A stretch of 64,000 nucleotides of DNA from Amycolatopsis sp. CA-126428 (GCF_002904335.1 NZ_PPHF01000034.1:1-64000); one strand, 5' to 3'. Positions 34,666 to 43,858 are shown, counted from the first letter of the stretch. Notes: a model not told the origin generated them from the sequence alone. Numbers and translations are program-made.

Positions 34666-35493
34666 GTGAGCGGAATGGACGGCACCGCCGTGTCCTTCGA
34701 CACGGCGAGTGCGGCGCGGTCGCTGGGGGACGGCACCTTCACCGCGGTGCTGCGCGCGGAATGGGCCATCGGTTCCCACCCGCACGGTGGTTTCCTGCTC
34801 GCCCTGCTGGCCCGGGCGGCGATCGCCGCCCTGCACGAGCGCGGTGAGCCGCACGCGGAGCCGCTGGTCGTCAGCGCGGAGTTCCTGCACGCGCCCGCGC
34901 TCGGCCCGGTGCTGCTGCGCACGGACGTCCGCAAGGTCGGCCGCCGGGCGACGGTGGTCGAGGTCCGGCTGGAGCAGCGCGGCCGCAGCTGCGTCGAGGC
35001 CAGGGTGACGACGGGCCGGCTCCCGATGCGCCGCCCGGAGTGGACGGACGTGCCGTCGATGCCCGCCGAGCCGCCGCCCGGGGCGCTGGCGATGGCGGAG
35101 AGCACCGAGGGGCCGTTCAACCTGGCCAAGGGGTGCGAGGTCCGCCTGGACCCGGCGACCGCGGGCTACCTGACCGGCCGCACGGACGAGCCACCCCGCA
35201 TGCGGCTGTGGGTCCGGCCGCGGCACAGCCTGGTCGACCCGTACTTTTCGCTGCTGGCGTCCGACGTGAACCCGCCGGTGGTGATGAACCTCGGCCGCAT
35301 CGGCTGGGCGCCGACGGTCCAGCTGACGGCCCTGCTGCGCACCCGCCCGGCGCCGGGCTGGCTGCGGGTGGTGGTGGAGTCGAGGTCGGTCCACGAGTCC
35401 TGGTTCGACTCCGACGCAACGGTGGTGGACGCCCAGGGCCGGCTGGTGTGCCAGGCCCGGCAGCTGGGCCTGGCCCCGGCACCGGGCGGCTGA
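34666..35493 (+). CDS. thioesterase family protein, double hotdog (Rv0499-like)
   Basis: A 275-residue acyl-CoA thioesterase-like protein with two hotdog domains. First hotdog: WAIGSHPHGGFLLALLARAA (the long helix), then EPLVVSAEFLHAPALGPVLL. Second hotdog from ~150: LWVRPRHSLVDPYFSLLASD and VQLTALLRTRPAPGWLRVVV. TesB-like catalytic residues cannot be fixed by eye. GTG 34666; a 21-codon reading just upstream (from 34604) lacks a ribosome site. Likely hydrolyses acyl-CoA thioesters in the cytosol. Confidence 0.85.
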   Translation: MSGMDGTAVSFDTASAARSLGDGTFTAVLRAEWAIGSHPHGGFLLALLARAAIAALHERGEPHAEPLVVSAEFLHAPALGPVLLRTDVRKVGRRATVVEVRLEQRGRSCVEARVTTGRLPMRRPEWTDVPSMPAEPPPGALAMAESTEGPFNLAKGCEVRLDPATAGYLTGRTDEPPRMRLWVRPRHSLVDPYFSLLASDVNPPVVMNLGRIGWAPTVQLTALLRTRPAPGWLRVVVESRSVHESWFDSDATVVDAQGRLVCQARQLGLAPAPGG

Positions 35494-35650
35494 GCGCCGG
35501 TTGGAGCGGTTGTGGGGTGCGCGGTGGCACGGCTGCCGGGCCGGTTGGGTGCTGAGCGGCTCTGGCACGGTCCCGGCGAGCCCGCGCGTGGCTCGGTGCT
35601 GATTGCGGCGGCCCGGCCCCAGCGAGCGGCTCCGCCAAGCTCCGGCCGTG

Positions 35651-35668
35651 GGCCCCCGAGTGGGGGCC
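35651..35668. terminator. short G/C hairpin between thioesterase gene and proC
   Basis: GGCCCCC-GAGT-GGGGGCC: 7-bp GC-only stem with a 4-nt loop, in a 266-bp gap that otherwise shows no supported gene. Confidence 0.45.
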
Positions 35669-35759
35669 GCGGGCACCCGGTCGGCAAGCGAGCCCGCCCC
35701 ACTCCCGGCACCTCGCCCCGGCACTCGGCGCCCCCGGTGGGTTTGGCACGCTGGGCTCC

Positions 35760-36572
35760 ATGACGGTCATCGCGGTGCTGGGTGCGGGCAAAATCGGCGA
35801 GGCGTTGCTCTCGGGGCTGCTGCACGGCGGCCACGACGCCGGCGACCTCCTCTTCACCGAGCGGTACCCGGCGCGCGCCGACGAACTGACCAGCCGCTAC
35901 GGCGTCCGGGGCGTCGAGGTCGAGGAAGCCGCCAAGCGGGCCGATGTGCTCGTTGTCGCCGTCAAGCCGCAGGACATCGAGCCCGTTCTGGACGAGCTCG
36001 CGCCGCTGCTCGGGCCGTCGTCGCTCGTCGTGTCGCTGTGCGCCGGGCTGCCCACCTCGCTCTACGAACGGCGGCTCGCCGACGGTGTTCCCGTCGTGCG
36101 GGTCATGCCAAACACGCCGATGCTCGTCAACGAGGCCATGAGCGCCATCTCCGCCGGGCGGCACGCCACCGCCGAACACCTCGCCGTGGTGCGGGACCTG
36201 CTCTCGCACGTCGGGCAGGTCGTCGAGGTGCCGGAAAGCCAGCAGGACGCCGTCACCGCGCTGTCCGGGTCCGGCCCCGCCTACTTCTTCTACCTGGTCG
36301 AGGCCATGATCGACGCCGGCATCCTGCTGGGCCTGCCGCGGGCGCTCGCCGGGCAGCTGATCATCCAGTCGGCCGTCGGGGCGGCGAAGATGCTCGCCGA
36401 ATCCGATGAGCACCCCGTGCTGCTGCGCGAGGCCGTGACCTCGCCGGCCGGGACGACCATCAACGCCATCCGCGAGCTCGAGAAGCACGGCGTCCGCGCC
36501 GCGCTGCTGGCCGCCATCGAGGCCGCCAAGGACCGCTCGGTGGAGCTCGGGAAGGCCCACGACGAAGCCTGA
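35760..36572 (+). CDS. proC: pyrroline-5-carboxylate reductase
   Basis: A 270-residue enzyme reducing 1-pyrroline-5-carboxylate to L-proline. N-terminal Rossmann VLGAGKIGEALLSGLL; central VAVKPQDIEPVL; RVMPNTPMLVNEAMSAI (substrate region); C-terminal dimer domain signature ALSGSGPAYFFYLVEAMIDA and TSPAGTTINAIRELEKHGVR, which is the P5CR signature. ATG 35760. Same relative position as Rv0500 in the mycobacterial block. Confidence 0.96.
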   Translation: MTVIAVLGAGKIGEALLSGLLHGGHDAGDLLFTERYPARADELTSRYGVRGVEVEEAAKRADVLVVAVKPQDIEPVLDELAPLLGPSSLVVSLCAGLPTSLYERRLADGVPVVRVMPNTPMLVNEAMSAISAGRHATAEHLAVVRDLLSHVGQVVEVPESQQDAVTALSGSGPAYFFYLVEAMIDAGILLGLPRALAGQLIIQSAVGAAKMLAESDEHPVLLREAVTSPAGTTINAIRELEKHGVRAALLAAIEAAKDRSVELGKAHDEA

Positions 36573-36732
36573 TTTCCCCGGAAAGGGCGATCGCCCGGGT
36601 CTTGCACGCGCGGGTGCTTGTGCGTTAGCGCTGGTAGGGGCCCATCTCGGTGACAGGCGTCGCATTAGTCCCACCAGTCCCGCTACTCTCGATAGAGCAC
36701 GTGCGTGTCGATACCACAGGTGGGGAAGCCTC

Positions 36733-36981
36733 GTGGCGCGACACGTGTCGAAGGACGCGGTAAACATGTCTCCGAACAAAAAGGAGGATTTGCCCGCCGT
36801 CGGGCAGGTCCAGTTTCTGACGGTCGCCGAAGTGGCCACGCTGATGCGGGTCTCCAAGATGACCGTCTACCGTCTCGTGCACTCGGGTGAGCTGCCCGCC
36901 GTCAGGGTCGGGAAGTCCTTCCGGGTGCCGGAGAAAGCAGTGCACGAGTACCTCCAAGGTGCCTACTACGACGTGGGTTGA
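36733..36981 (+). CDS. small helix-turn-helix (excisionase/BldC-like) protein (Rv0500A-like)
   Basis: An 82-residue MerR-like HTH protein. The core FLTVAEVATLMRVSKMTVYR and LVHSGELPAVRVGKSFRVPE is the HTH_17 excisionase-type domain that binds DNA with a winged helix; tandem cooperative binding is known for the related BldC. GTG 36733 has GGGGAAG upstream; ATG 36766 with AAGGA is an equally good shorter start (71 residues, closer to the mycobacterial length). Not linked to any phage gene here; it is a conserved chromosomal locus after proC. Confidence 0.9.
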   Translation: MARHVSKDAVNMSPNKKEDLPAVGQVQFLTVAEVATLMRVSKMTVYRLVHSGELPAVRVGKSFRVPEKAVHEYLQGAYYDVG

Positions 36982-37159
36982 ACCGGCTGCCGGGCACGCC
37001 GTGGCCAGCGGCGCGCAGCGCTACGACGTGCCCGCCGACCGGCCCGCCGACTGGCCCGCCCGGGGAGACGGGTAACCTGGAAAACCGCTCGTGCCTGTGC
37101 GCTCCACCCGTTGGACGCTGCGCCGGGCAGCGTGACCGACGTCGACCTAAGGAGCGCCC

Positions 37160-37261
37160 ATGGGCTCTGTGATCAAGAAGCGCCGCAAGCGCATGTCGAA
37201 GAAGAAGCACCGCAAGCTGCTTCGCCGTACGCGCGTCCAGCGTCGTAAGGCCGGCAAGTAA
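37160..37261 (+). CDS. 30S ribosomal protein bS22 (AURKAIP1/COX24-domain small protein)
   Basis: A 33-residue, highly basic protein: [20 protein letters not shown] followed by [13 protein letters not shown]. This matches the actinobacterial AURKAIP1/COX24 peptide (Rv0500B) found as bS22 in mycobacterial 30S subunits. A strong AAGGAG ribosome site lies 6 bases before the ATG, and a 14-bp-stem terminator follows 16 bp after the TAA. It is too short for routine ORF filters. Confidence 0.93.
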   Translation: MGSVIKKRRKRMSKKKHRKLLRRTRVQRRKAGK

Positions 37262-37277
37262 GCCTGCTGAGCGTGAC

Positions 37278-37308
37278 CGTGGCCCGTCCAGTCTCTGGAC
37301 GGGCCACG
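37278..37308 (+). terminator. bS22 gene intrinsic terminator
   Basis: Arms CGTGGCCCGTCCAG (37278-37291) and CTGGACGGGCCACG (37295-37308) with a 3-nt loop; perfect 14-bp stem, 16 bp after the stop. Confidence 0.85.
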
Positions 37309-37516
37309 TCCATGTGGTGGGCAGGTCCGCCCGTTCGAGTGAGGCGTTCGTCGCTTTCCGGCGAAACCGGTGTTAATAGCACGTGAGATGGGCCGGAGCT
37401 ACCACTGAAGAGCGGTAACATCTCAACGGCGTCCGCGCGATGCTGCCAGTGAGTGCAGGTTCGCGCGCCTCGGGTGACCGTCCACCCCCCACATGCCCTA
37501 CGCCGCAGGGAGTCGC

Positions 37517-38560
37517 ATGCCGTCGAACATCGTGCTCGTCACCGGGGTCGCCGGGGAACTGGGCGGGAAACTGCTCGCCCGGCTGGGCAACAACCCCGAC
37601 TTCGAACGGGTCATCGGTGTCGACACGGTCCCGCCGGACAAGACGGTCCTGCAGCGCATGGGCCACGCGGAGTTCGTCCGCGCGGACATCAGGAACCCGC
37701 TGATCGCGAAGGTGATCAGCACGGCCCAGGTCGACACGGTGGTGCACGCGTCCTGCACCGCGCACCCGGCCGGGCCGGGCCGCCGCACGGCGATCAAGGA
37801 AGTCAACGTCATCGGCACCATGCGGCTGCTCGCCGCCTGCCAGCGGTCGCCGCTGGTCCGGAAGCTGGTGGTCAAGTCGACGGCGGCGGTGTACGGCGCC
37901 GGCGCCCGCTCGCAGGCGGTGTTCACCGAGGACTCCGAGCTCATCCCCACCTCGACCAGCGGGTACGCGAAGGACGCCGTCGAGATGGAGGGGTACGTGC
38001 GCGGCCTGGTGCGCCGCCGCCCGGACATCACCACGACGCTGTTCCGCTTCGCCAACATCATCGGCCCCGAGACCGACACCGTCCTCGCGCGCTACTTCGC
38101 GCTGCCGGTGGTGCCGACGGTCTTCGGCTACGACGCGCGCATCCAGCTGCTGCACTCCTCCGACGCGTTGTCCGTGCTGGAGCGGGCGACCTTGACCGAC
38201 CAGCCCGGCGTGTTCAACGTCGGCGCGGAAGGGGTACTCACCCTTTCGCAGGCGATCCGGCGAGCCGGCCGGGTCGAGCTGCCGATGCCGCGGAGTGTGG
38301 TGCCGTCGGTCGGCAAGGTGCTGCGCGGCGCCAGGGTGGTGGACTTCTCCGCCGACCAGGTCCGGCTGCTGAACTTCGGCCGGGTGGTCGACATCGCCAA
38401 GCTGAAGCAGGAGTTCGGGTACACCCCGCGGTGGACCACGCGTGAGGCGTTCGACGACTACATCGTCGGACGCGGGCTCCGCCCGGTGCTCGACGGCGGC
38501 AGACTGGCCGGACTGGCCGGCAAGGTGCTCGTCGCCGCCGCAACGGGTCAGAGCCGGTGA
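37517..38560 (+). CDS. extended SDR, NAD-dependent epimerase-like (Rv0501/GalE2-like)
   Basis: A 347-residue extended short-chain dehydrogenase. The cofactor loop is VLVTGVAGELGGKLLARLG (G-x-x-G-x-x-G), with VIGVDT carrying the Asp for the NAD ribose and VVHASCTAHPAG in strand 4. The active-site segment reads TSTSGYAKDAVEME: Tyr is present, but the residue four positions later is Ala, so the classical Y-x-x-x-K is not met. ATG 37517 has AGGGAG close upstream; ATG 37493 is a longer alternative. Its stop overlaps the acyltransferase start (GTGA). Sugar epimerase activity is not assured. Confidence 0.86.
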   Translation: MPSNIVLVTGVAGELGGKLLARLGNNPDFERVIGVDTVPPDKTVLQRMGHAEFVRADIRNPLIAKVISTAQVDTVVHASCTAHPAGPGRRTAIKEVNVIGTMRLLAACQRSPLVRKLVVKSTAAVYGAGARSQAVFTEDSELIPTSTSGYAKDAVEMEGYVRGLVRRRPDITTTLFRFANIIGPETDTVLARYFALPVVPTVFGYDARIQLLHSSDALSVLERATLTDQPGVFNVGAEGVLTLSQAIRRAGRVELPMPRSVVPSVGKVLRGARVVDFSADQVRLLNFGRVVDIAKLKQEFGYTPRWTTREAFDDYIVGRGLRPVLDGGRLAGLAGKVLVAAATGQSR

Positions 38561-39606
38561 CCAGGCTGCACGACGATTGGGACGACTTCGGAAGCGAGGC
38601 GGAGACGGTGGGCGGTGCCGAGGCGCAGGTCATCCCCCTGCACGGACCGGGCCGGGAGAAGCCCGAGGCGGTGACGGCGGAGCAGGACCTGCGCGAGCAG
38701 GAAGCCGCCCGGGCCGACGCGCCGGTCGTCGCCTTCCCCGGCGGCGTCGAGCAGCCGGCGCCGGCCGAGCCCCTTTCGGACGCCGCGCGGTCGGCGCTCG
38801 GGTTCCTCCGCGACCGGCTGACCGGTGACTACACCGTCGACGAGTTCGGCTTCGACGCCGAGCTCACCGAGGCGGTGTTCCTGCCGCCGCTGCGCGCGCT
38901 GTACCAGAAGTGGTTCCGCGTCGACACGCACGGCGTCGAGAACCTCCCGGCGGCCGGCGGCGCGCTGCTGGTCTCCAACCACTCGGGCACGATCCCGCTC
39001 GACTCCCTGATGACGGCGGTGGCTGTCCACGACGAGACCGGCGGCCGGCACCTGCGCGGCCTCGGCGCGGACCTGGTGTTCCAGGTGCCGCTCGTGGGGT
39101 CGTTCGCCCGCAAGTCCGGCCAGACGCTGGCCTGCCACGCGGACGCCGAGCGCCTGCTGCGCAAGGGCGAGCTGGTCGGGGTGTGGCCGGAGGGCTTCAA
39201 GGGCGTCGGCAAGCCGTTCGCCTCGCGCTACAAGCTGCAGCGCTTCGGCCGCGGCGGTTTCGTGTCGGCCGCGCTGCGCGCCGGCGTGCCGATCATCCCG
39301 GTGTCGGTGATCGGCGCCGAAGAGATCTACCCGAAGCTCGGTGACATCAAGGTGCTGGCCCGCATGCTGGGGCTGCCGTACTTCCCGGTGACGCCGTTCT
39401 TCCCGATGCTGGGCCTGCTGGGCGCGGTCCCGCTGCCGACCAAGTGGAGCATCGAGTTCGGCGAGCCGATCGCGACCGACTCCTACGGCCCGGACGCCGT
39501 CGACGACCCGATGCTGGTGTTCCAGCTGACCGACCAGGTGCGGGAGTCGATCCAGCAGACGCTGTACCGGCGGCTTTCGCAGCGGAAGTCCGTCTTCCGC
39601 GGCTGA
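38557..39606 (+). CDS. lysophospholipid acyltransferase family protein (Rv0502-like)
   Basis: A 349-residue acyltransferase of the PlsC/LPLAT class. After a ~75-residue acidic N-terminus, the domain starts near 120: ALLVSNHSGTIPLDSLMTAV gives the catalytic His and Asp (six residues between rather than the usual four), KSGQTLACHADAERLLRKGE, then VGVWPEGFKGVGKPF (acyl-acceptor binding) and AGVPIIPVSVIGAEE. Peripheral membrane enzymes of this family acylate lysophospholipids or glycolipids. GTG 38557 overlaps the SDR stop, so the two form an operon as in mycobacteria. Confidence 0.89.
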   Translation: MTRLHDDWDDFGSEAETVGGAEAQVIPLHGPGREKPEAVTAEQDLREQEAARADAPVVAFPGGVEQPAPAEPLSDAARSALGFLRDRLTGDYTVDEFGFDAELTEAVFLPPLRALYQKWFRVDTHGVENLPAAGGALLVSNHSGTIPLDSLMTAVAVHDETGGRHLRGLGADLVFQVPLVGSFARKSGQTLACHADAERLLRKGELVGVWPEGFKGVGKPFASRYKLQRFGRGGFVSAALRAGVPIIPVSVIGAEEIYPKLGDIKVLARMLGLPYFPVTPFFPMLGLLGAVPLPTKWSIEFGEPIATDSYGPDAVDDPMLVFQLTDQVRESIQQTLYRRLSQRKSVFRG

Positions 39607-39719
39607 GCCGGCCACTCCGGCCCGAGGAGGTGCTCTGTCCTCTCCGGGGCCAGGCGGTGCAGATGGGCCCGTCCGGCGCGAACTGGGCTGGCTCGGCTGC
39701 CACAGCACCTTCGGCTGCC

Positions 39720-40379
39720 GGCACCCCACCGCGGCACCGACCTCGCGCTGCGCGTCGCCGAACTGACCGCCACGCGCGCGGCCGCGCTGGACGCCCACGC
39801 CGCCGAACTGCGGCGCATCGAACGGTCGCTGCACGACGGGACGCAGAACCGGCTCGTCGCGGTGAACGTGCTGCTCGGTGCGGCGAAGCGGGCGTTGACG
39901 CGGGATCCCGCGGCGGCCGATGAGATCCTCGAGCGCGCCCCGGACGCCGGCGAGCAGGCGCTCGCCGAACTGCGCGCGGTGGTGCGCAGTGTCCTCCAGC
40001 CGGTGCTGACCGAACGCAGCCTGCCCGACGCGCTCACCGCGCCGGCCGCCGACTGCCCGGTGACCTGCCGGATCGACGCCGACCTGCCGGGCCGGCCGGC
40101 CGTCTCGGTCCAGGGGACGGCCTACTTCGTGGTCGCGAGGCGCTGACGAACGTCGCCAGGCACAGCGGGGCGAACACGGTGACGGTCCGGCTCCGCGGCG
40201 AGCGGGACCGGGTGCACGTGGAGGTCAGCGACGACGGCCGCGGCGGGGCGCACGAGGACACCGGGTCCGGGCTGACCGGCATCCGGCGCCGCGTCGAGGC
40301 CCACGACGGGTCGTTCGCACTGGCCGGCCCGGCCGGCGGCCCGACGACGCAGAGGGTGAGCCTGCCGTGCGGATCGTGA
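39720..40379 (+). pseudogene. remnant of a NarL-type sensor histidine kinase
   Basis: The frame from ~39733 reads GTDLALRVAELTA and then ELRRIERSLHDGTQNRLVAV, the HisKA_3 phospho-acceptor region with its His, and continues to VQGTAYFVV. There a single missing base at ~40135 (GTCGCGAGG where GTCGCCGAGG is expected) shifts the frame and gives a stop. The kinase continues in the next frame as EALTNVARHSGANTVTVRLR and VEVSDDGRGGAHEDTGSGLT, ending at 40379. The sensor part upstream is missing: only about 110 bp separate this from the acyltransferase stop. Clearly broken. Confidence 0.8.
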
Positions 40380-40647
40380 TCGCCGAGGACGACCTGCTGC
40401 TGCGCGAGGGGGTCGCGATGCTGCTGCGCGCCGAGGGCGTCGACGTGCGGGCGGCGGTGGCCAACGCCGTCGACTTCCTGGCGGCGGTGGACGAACACGC
40501 GCCGGATCTGGCCATTGTGGACGTCCGGATGCCGCCGACAACCGGCTCGGCCGCCTCAGCGCCCGGGAACGCGAAGTCCTGGCGCTGATGGCGGAGAGCT
40601 TGGGCAACAGCGCGATCGCCGAACGGCTCGTCGTGACCGGGCGGTGA
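40367..40647 (+). pseudogene. remnant of a NarL/LuxR-type response regulator
   Basis: Starts at GTG 40367 overlapping the kinase end, as in intact NarL-type pairs: VRIVIAEDDLLLREGVAMLL up to DLAIVDVRMPPT, with acidic residues and phospho-acceptor Asp. After this the rest of the receiver and linker is lost. In another frame the sequence resumes as NRLGRLSAREREVLALMAES and GNSAIAERLVVTGR then stop at 40647, the first part of a LuxR HTH without its recognition helix end. Internal deletion plus 3' truncation make it non-functional. Confidence 0.8.
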
Positions 40648-40654
40648 GGGTGGC

Positions 40655-41557
40655 TCAGGGGGTGACTTCTGCCCGCCGGTAGCCCAGCCGTCCCCGGGTC
40701 GCGACGAGCAGCACGAGGGCGATCACGGTCGAGGCGAGCAGGAACGCGTGTGTCGTGTCGCGGACCGTCAGCGACGGGAACATTTCCGACCAGGCGAGCG
40801 AGAAGAAGTTGTTGACGCTGGTGTGCAGCAGCATCGCCAGCGGCAGGCTCTGGCCGGTGCGGTTGAACACCCAGGTCATGATGATGCTGAAGGTGACGCA
40901 GGTGGCGACGAACTCGACCACCGTCAGCCAGGTGACGTCCGGCCAGCCGCCCCATTCACTGAAGAACAGCGGCAGGTGCCACACGCCCCACAGCGGGCCG
41001 AGGACCAGCGTGCCGCCGAGCGGCCCGAAGCGCTGCTGGAGACGGGGGAGCGCGAAGTCCCGCCAGCCGGGTTCCTCCGCGAGCCCGGTCGTGACCATCT
41101 GCAGCACCAGGCCGGGCACGTAGGCCACCAGCGTCGCCACCGCGGGCAACACGGGGTTCTGCTCCGACAGCGCGATCGTGGTGATCGTCAGCGCGGCCGG
41201 CACGCTGACCACGACCGCCACGTACCAGAGCCAGTTGACCCGCCACTTGAACAGCCGCGCGGTCCAGCGGCGCAGCCCCGTGCGTCCGTCGGCGATCGCG
41301 GTGACGAGGAACGCCGAGCCGATCGGGCCGAGGTAGGCACCCGGCAGGACGCCGGCGAACTGCGCGGTGCCGAGCACCTCCGGGAACCGGAAGTGCAGGA
41401 CGCCCAGCCCGTTCTCCGACAGGATGTAGGGCGTCCACGCGACCCAGCTCAGCAGGTTGGCCAGGACGAAGAACCACGTGAGCGGGTGTCTGCGGATGCT
41501 GTCCCGCAGGCCGCCGCTGTCACTGCTCCGCTCTTCGATGTCCACTCGGGTCGCCAC
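40655..41557 (-). CDS. CPBP family intramembrane metalloprotease (type II CAAX protease-like)
   Basis: A 300-residue integral membrane protein with about eight helices. The Abi/CPBP motifs are intact: motif 1 LAEEPGWRDFALPRLQQRFG (E-E-x-x-x-R), motif 2 WGVWHLPLFF (F/W-x-x-W-H), motif 3 MLLHTSVNNFF (H-x-x-x-N). These residues bind the metal within the membrane. Family members act in prenyl-protein processing, bacteriocin self-immunity or anti-sigma degradation. GTG 41557 start. It ends just 7 bp from the decayed response regulator, convergent with it. Confidence 0.9.
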   Translation of the reverse strand: MATRVDIEERSSDSGGLRDSIRRHPLTWFFVLANLLSWVAWTPYILSENGLGVLHFRFPEVLGTAQFAGVLPGAYLGPIGSAFLVTAIADGRTGLRRWTARLFKWRVNWLWYVAVVVSVPAALTITTIALSEQNPVLPAVATLVAYVPGLVLQMVTTGLAEEPGWRDFALPRLQQRFGPLGGTLVLGPLWGVWHLPLFFSEWGGWPDVTWLTVVEFVATCVTFSIIMTWVFNRTGQSLPLAMLLHTSVNNFFSLAWSEMFPSLTVRDTTHAFLLASTVIALVLLVATRGRLGYRRAEVTP

Positions 41558-41660
41558 CGCACTGCCCTTCGCCGAAGCTGCTTTTCCGATGCGGAAAGCA
41601 CATCAGCCGGCGGCGGCCGGGTCATTCCCGCGCGCACCCGAAAAGGTGGTAGCGCAGGCG

Positions 41661-42563
41661 CTACCGGCGGCGGTAGGCCATGCCCGCCGCCACGGCGCCG
41701 GCCAGCGCGCCGGCTCCGAGCACCGAAGGCACGCCGATCTTCGCCGCCTTGCGGCCGGTCCGGAAGTCGCGGATCTCCCAGCCGCGGGCCCGGGCCACGT
41801 CCCGCAGGCCGCCGTCCGGGTTGACCGCCACCGCGGTGCCCACCGCCGACAGCATCGGGATGTCGTTCGCCGAGTCCGAGTACGCCGTGCAGCGCTTGAG
41901 GTTCAGGCCCTCGCGGGAGGCCAGGGCCCGCACCGCGTGGGCCTTCGCGCGGCCGTGCAGCAAGTCCCCGACCAGGCGGCCCGTGTACACGCCGTCGCGG
42001 GTCTCCGCGACCGTGCCCAGCGCCCCGGTGAGGCCCAGGCGGCGGGAGATGATCGCCGCCAGCTCGATCGGGGTGGCCGTCACCAGCCAGACGCGCTGGC
42101 CCGCGTCCAGGTGCATCTGGGCCAGCGCGCGCGTGCCGGACCAGATCTTGTCCGCCATCAGCTCGTCGTAGATCTCTTCGCTGATCGACGTCAGCTCGGC
42201 CACCGTGCGGCCGGCCACAAAGGACAGTGCGCGCTCGCGGTGGGTCTTGATGTCCTCTTTGTTCTCGCGGCCGCCGAGCCGGAACTTGATCTGGCCCCAG
42301 ACGAACCCGGCCAGGTCCGACGACGTGAAGAACTTCCGCGCCGCGAGCCCGCGGGCGAAGTAGAAGATCGACGCGCCCATCATCATCGTGTTGTCGACGT
42401 CGAAGAACGCGGCCGCGGTCAGGTCCGGCGGGGCCGGCGGGGCGGGGGGCTCGGCGGCTTCGGAGACCACGCGGGCGTGGGCGGCCTCGGCCGACGCCTC
42501 GCCCGCGAGCGCGGCGAGCCGTTCCAGCTCCTGACTCTTATCCCTGCCACGCCAAGCTGACAC
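41661..42563 (-). CDS. HAD-IB family phosphatase, phosphoserine phosphatase-like (SerB1 type)
   Basis: About 300 residues. Motif [12 protein letters not shown] near 50 (D-x-D), motif II LVTATP, and motif [22 protein letters not shown]. This is the HAD-IB group annotated as SerB1 (Rv0505c) or as lysophosphatidic-acid-type phosphatases. A C-terminal hydrophobic segment ([19 protein letters not shown]) may anchor it to the membrane. GTG 42563 was chosen since GGAGG lies 8 bases upstream; GTG 42569 is an alternative. Upstream longer readings run into the next gene's antisense. Substrate: phosphoserine or a phospholipid, undecided. Confidence 0.85.
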   Translation of the reverse strand: MSAWRGRDKSQELERLAALAGEASAEAAHARVVSEAAEPPAPPAPPDLTAAAFFDVDNTMMMGASIFYFARGLAARKFFTSSDLAGFVWGQIKFRLGGRENKEDIKTHRERALSFVAGRTVAELTSISEEIYDELMADKIWSGTRALAQMHLDAGQRVWLVTATPIELAAIISRRLGLTGALGTVAETRDGVYTGRLVGDLLHGRAKAHAVRALASREGLNLKRCTAYSDSANDIPMLSAVGTAVAVNPDGGLRDVARARGWEIRDFRTGRKAAKIGVPSVLGAGALAGAVAAGMAYRRR

Positions 42564-42673
42564 GCACACCGCCTCCACGTCTGCCCACGTCTGGCCACGC
42601 TCCTGAAAACGTCCGGGTCCTTCGCACAGCGTAGCGAGCCGCCCACCGCGCCGTCGCAGGTGTGGGCGGGACC

Positions 42674-43759
42674 TCAGCCGATCACGATCGGCGGCAGGCC
42701 CGGCAGCAGCGGCGGGATCGACACCAGCGGCGGCGGGGGTGTGGTGGTGGTGGTCGTCGGCGGCCGGGAGGTCGTCGACGGCTGGCCGAAGACCGGCGGC
42801 GGCGTCACCCCGCCGGTCGGCGCGGGGATGCCCGGGGTCGCCGCGGCGTCCGACGGGGGCAGCTGCGTGCCGGTCACGGTCGGTGCGGTGCCTTCCTGCG
42901 ACGAGGGCGAGACCGACGCCGACGTCGGCTGGCTGCCGGTGGACGGGACGGGCCGCTGCGTGCACTCGCCGGTCGCCGGGAGCGGGCCCAGCTCGTCGGA
43001 CGTGCCGGTGGTGATCCGGTAGCAGTTCATCCGCGCCACCAGGCCGCTGGTGCGCTCCTGGACCTTGCCGAGCAGCTCCCGGACGTCGCCGAACACCGGC
43101 GCCGCGTCGGCCGGGAGCGGCTGCGCGCCCAGCCTCGCCGCCTGGTTGCGCGCCCACAGCCGGACGTCGGACAGCGCCTGCGTGCCGCCGCCGTCGCTGG
43201 TCGCCGCGACGGACAGCTGGGCGACGCCGGCCCGCAGGTCGGCGGCGAAATCGTCGTACGCGGTCCGGTAGTCGGCTTCGCTCGCGCCCTGGGTGGCCAG
43301 CTCGCCGAGCTCGGTGATCCGGTTGGTGGCGAATTCGAGGTGCTTGCGCGCCTTCTCCTGGTCACCGAACGTGAGGCCCAGCGCGGTCGACTCGCCGGCG
43401 CGCTTCACGGTGTAGAGCGGGTCGCCGGGCAGCGCGGTGCGCGAGAGCACCAGCGTCAGCCCCGAGAGGACGAGGACGAGGAAGAGCGCGGCGGCCACCA
43501 GGTCGGCGGTCCGCGGCCGCCACCTCCGACGTGGGGTGGTGGCCGCCGCCGTCTCCAGGCGGCCGGCGATCTCCGCGCGGATCCGCTGCCGGGTTTCCAG
43601 GTCCGGGGACCCGGCCGCGCCGAGGTCCCGCAGCGCGCCGACGAGCGCGAGTTCGTCGGCGAACTCGCCGTCGCGGCGCACCGGCGACGGTTCCAGGGCG
43701 CGCGCGAACCGCTCGCTCTCGGCTCGCTCACGCGCAAACCTCACGGCGCTGCTCTCCAT
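42674..43759 (-). CDS. DUF5667 membrane protein, probable anti-sigma factor (RsbN-like)
   Basis: About 361 residues from ATG 43759; a GTG at 43783 would add eight. The N-terminal cytosolic part ([51 protein letters not shown]) is followed by one membrane helix ([20 protein letters not shown], ~90-110), then the DUF5667 domain ([20 protein letters not shown]) and a Thr/Pro-rich tail. RsbN, the anti-sigma factor of the BldN sigma factor in Streptomyces, has this design and position. It lies 99 bp downstream of the sigma gene, same strand. Expected to hold the sigma factor at the membrane. Confidence 0.85.
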   Translation of the reverse strand: MESSAVRFARERAESERFARALEPSPVRRDGEFADELALVGALRDLGAAGSPDLETRQRIRAEIAGRLETAAATTPRRRWRPRTADLVAAALFLVLVLSGLTLVLSRTALPGDPLYTVKRAGESTALGLTFGDQEKARKHLEFATNRITELGELATQGASEADYRTAYDDFAADLRAGVAQLSVAATSDGGGTQALSDVRLWARNQAARLGAQPLPADAAPVFGDVRELLGKVQERTSGLVARMNCYRITTGTSDELGPLPATGECTQRPVPSTGSQPTSASVSPSSQEGTAPTVTGTQLPPSDAAATPGIPAPTGGVTPPPVFGQPSTTSRPPTTTTTTPPPPLVSIPPLLPGLPPIVIG

Positions 43760-43858
43760 CCCGGGCTTCGGCCGGCCTGACACCGGTCTGCGTGGGGTAA
43801 CGATCCAGCAGCCGCCAGGGTTACCGGTTTCGGCCGACGAACGGAAAAGTTCGCGGGT

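Noticed and set aside
34604..34669. 21-codon GTG frame overlapping the thioesterase start
   Set aside because: The stop/start overlap is present but there is no ribosome binding site and it is too short to support.
35512..35763. 83-codon plus-strand frame between the thioesterase gene and proC
   Set aside because: Pro/Arg/Gly-rich, no ribosome site, overlaps the proC start and contains a strong hairpin.
36585..36596. GGGCGATCGCCC palindrome after proC
   Set aside because: Only 12 bp and GC-rich; expected often by chance here, and it has no loop for a stable hairpin.
36733..36981. Excisionase-like HTH gene as a sign of an integrated element
   Set aside because: It is the conserved Rv0500A-type chromosomal gene in its usual place; no integrase, attachment site or phage gene nearby.
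39444..39923. 159-codon frame spanning the acyltransferase end and the kinase remnant
   Set aside because: Shadow frame; the kinase remnant is recognised in a different frame with clear motifs.
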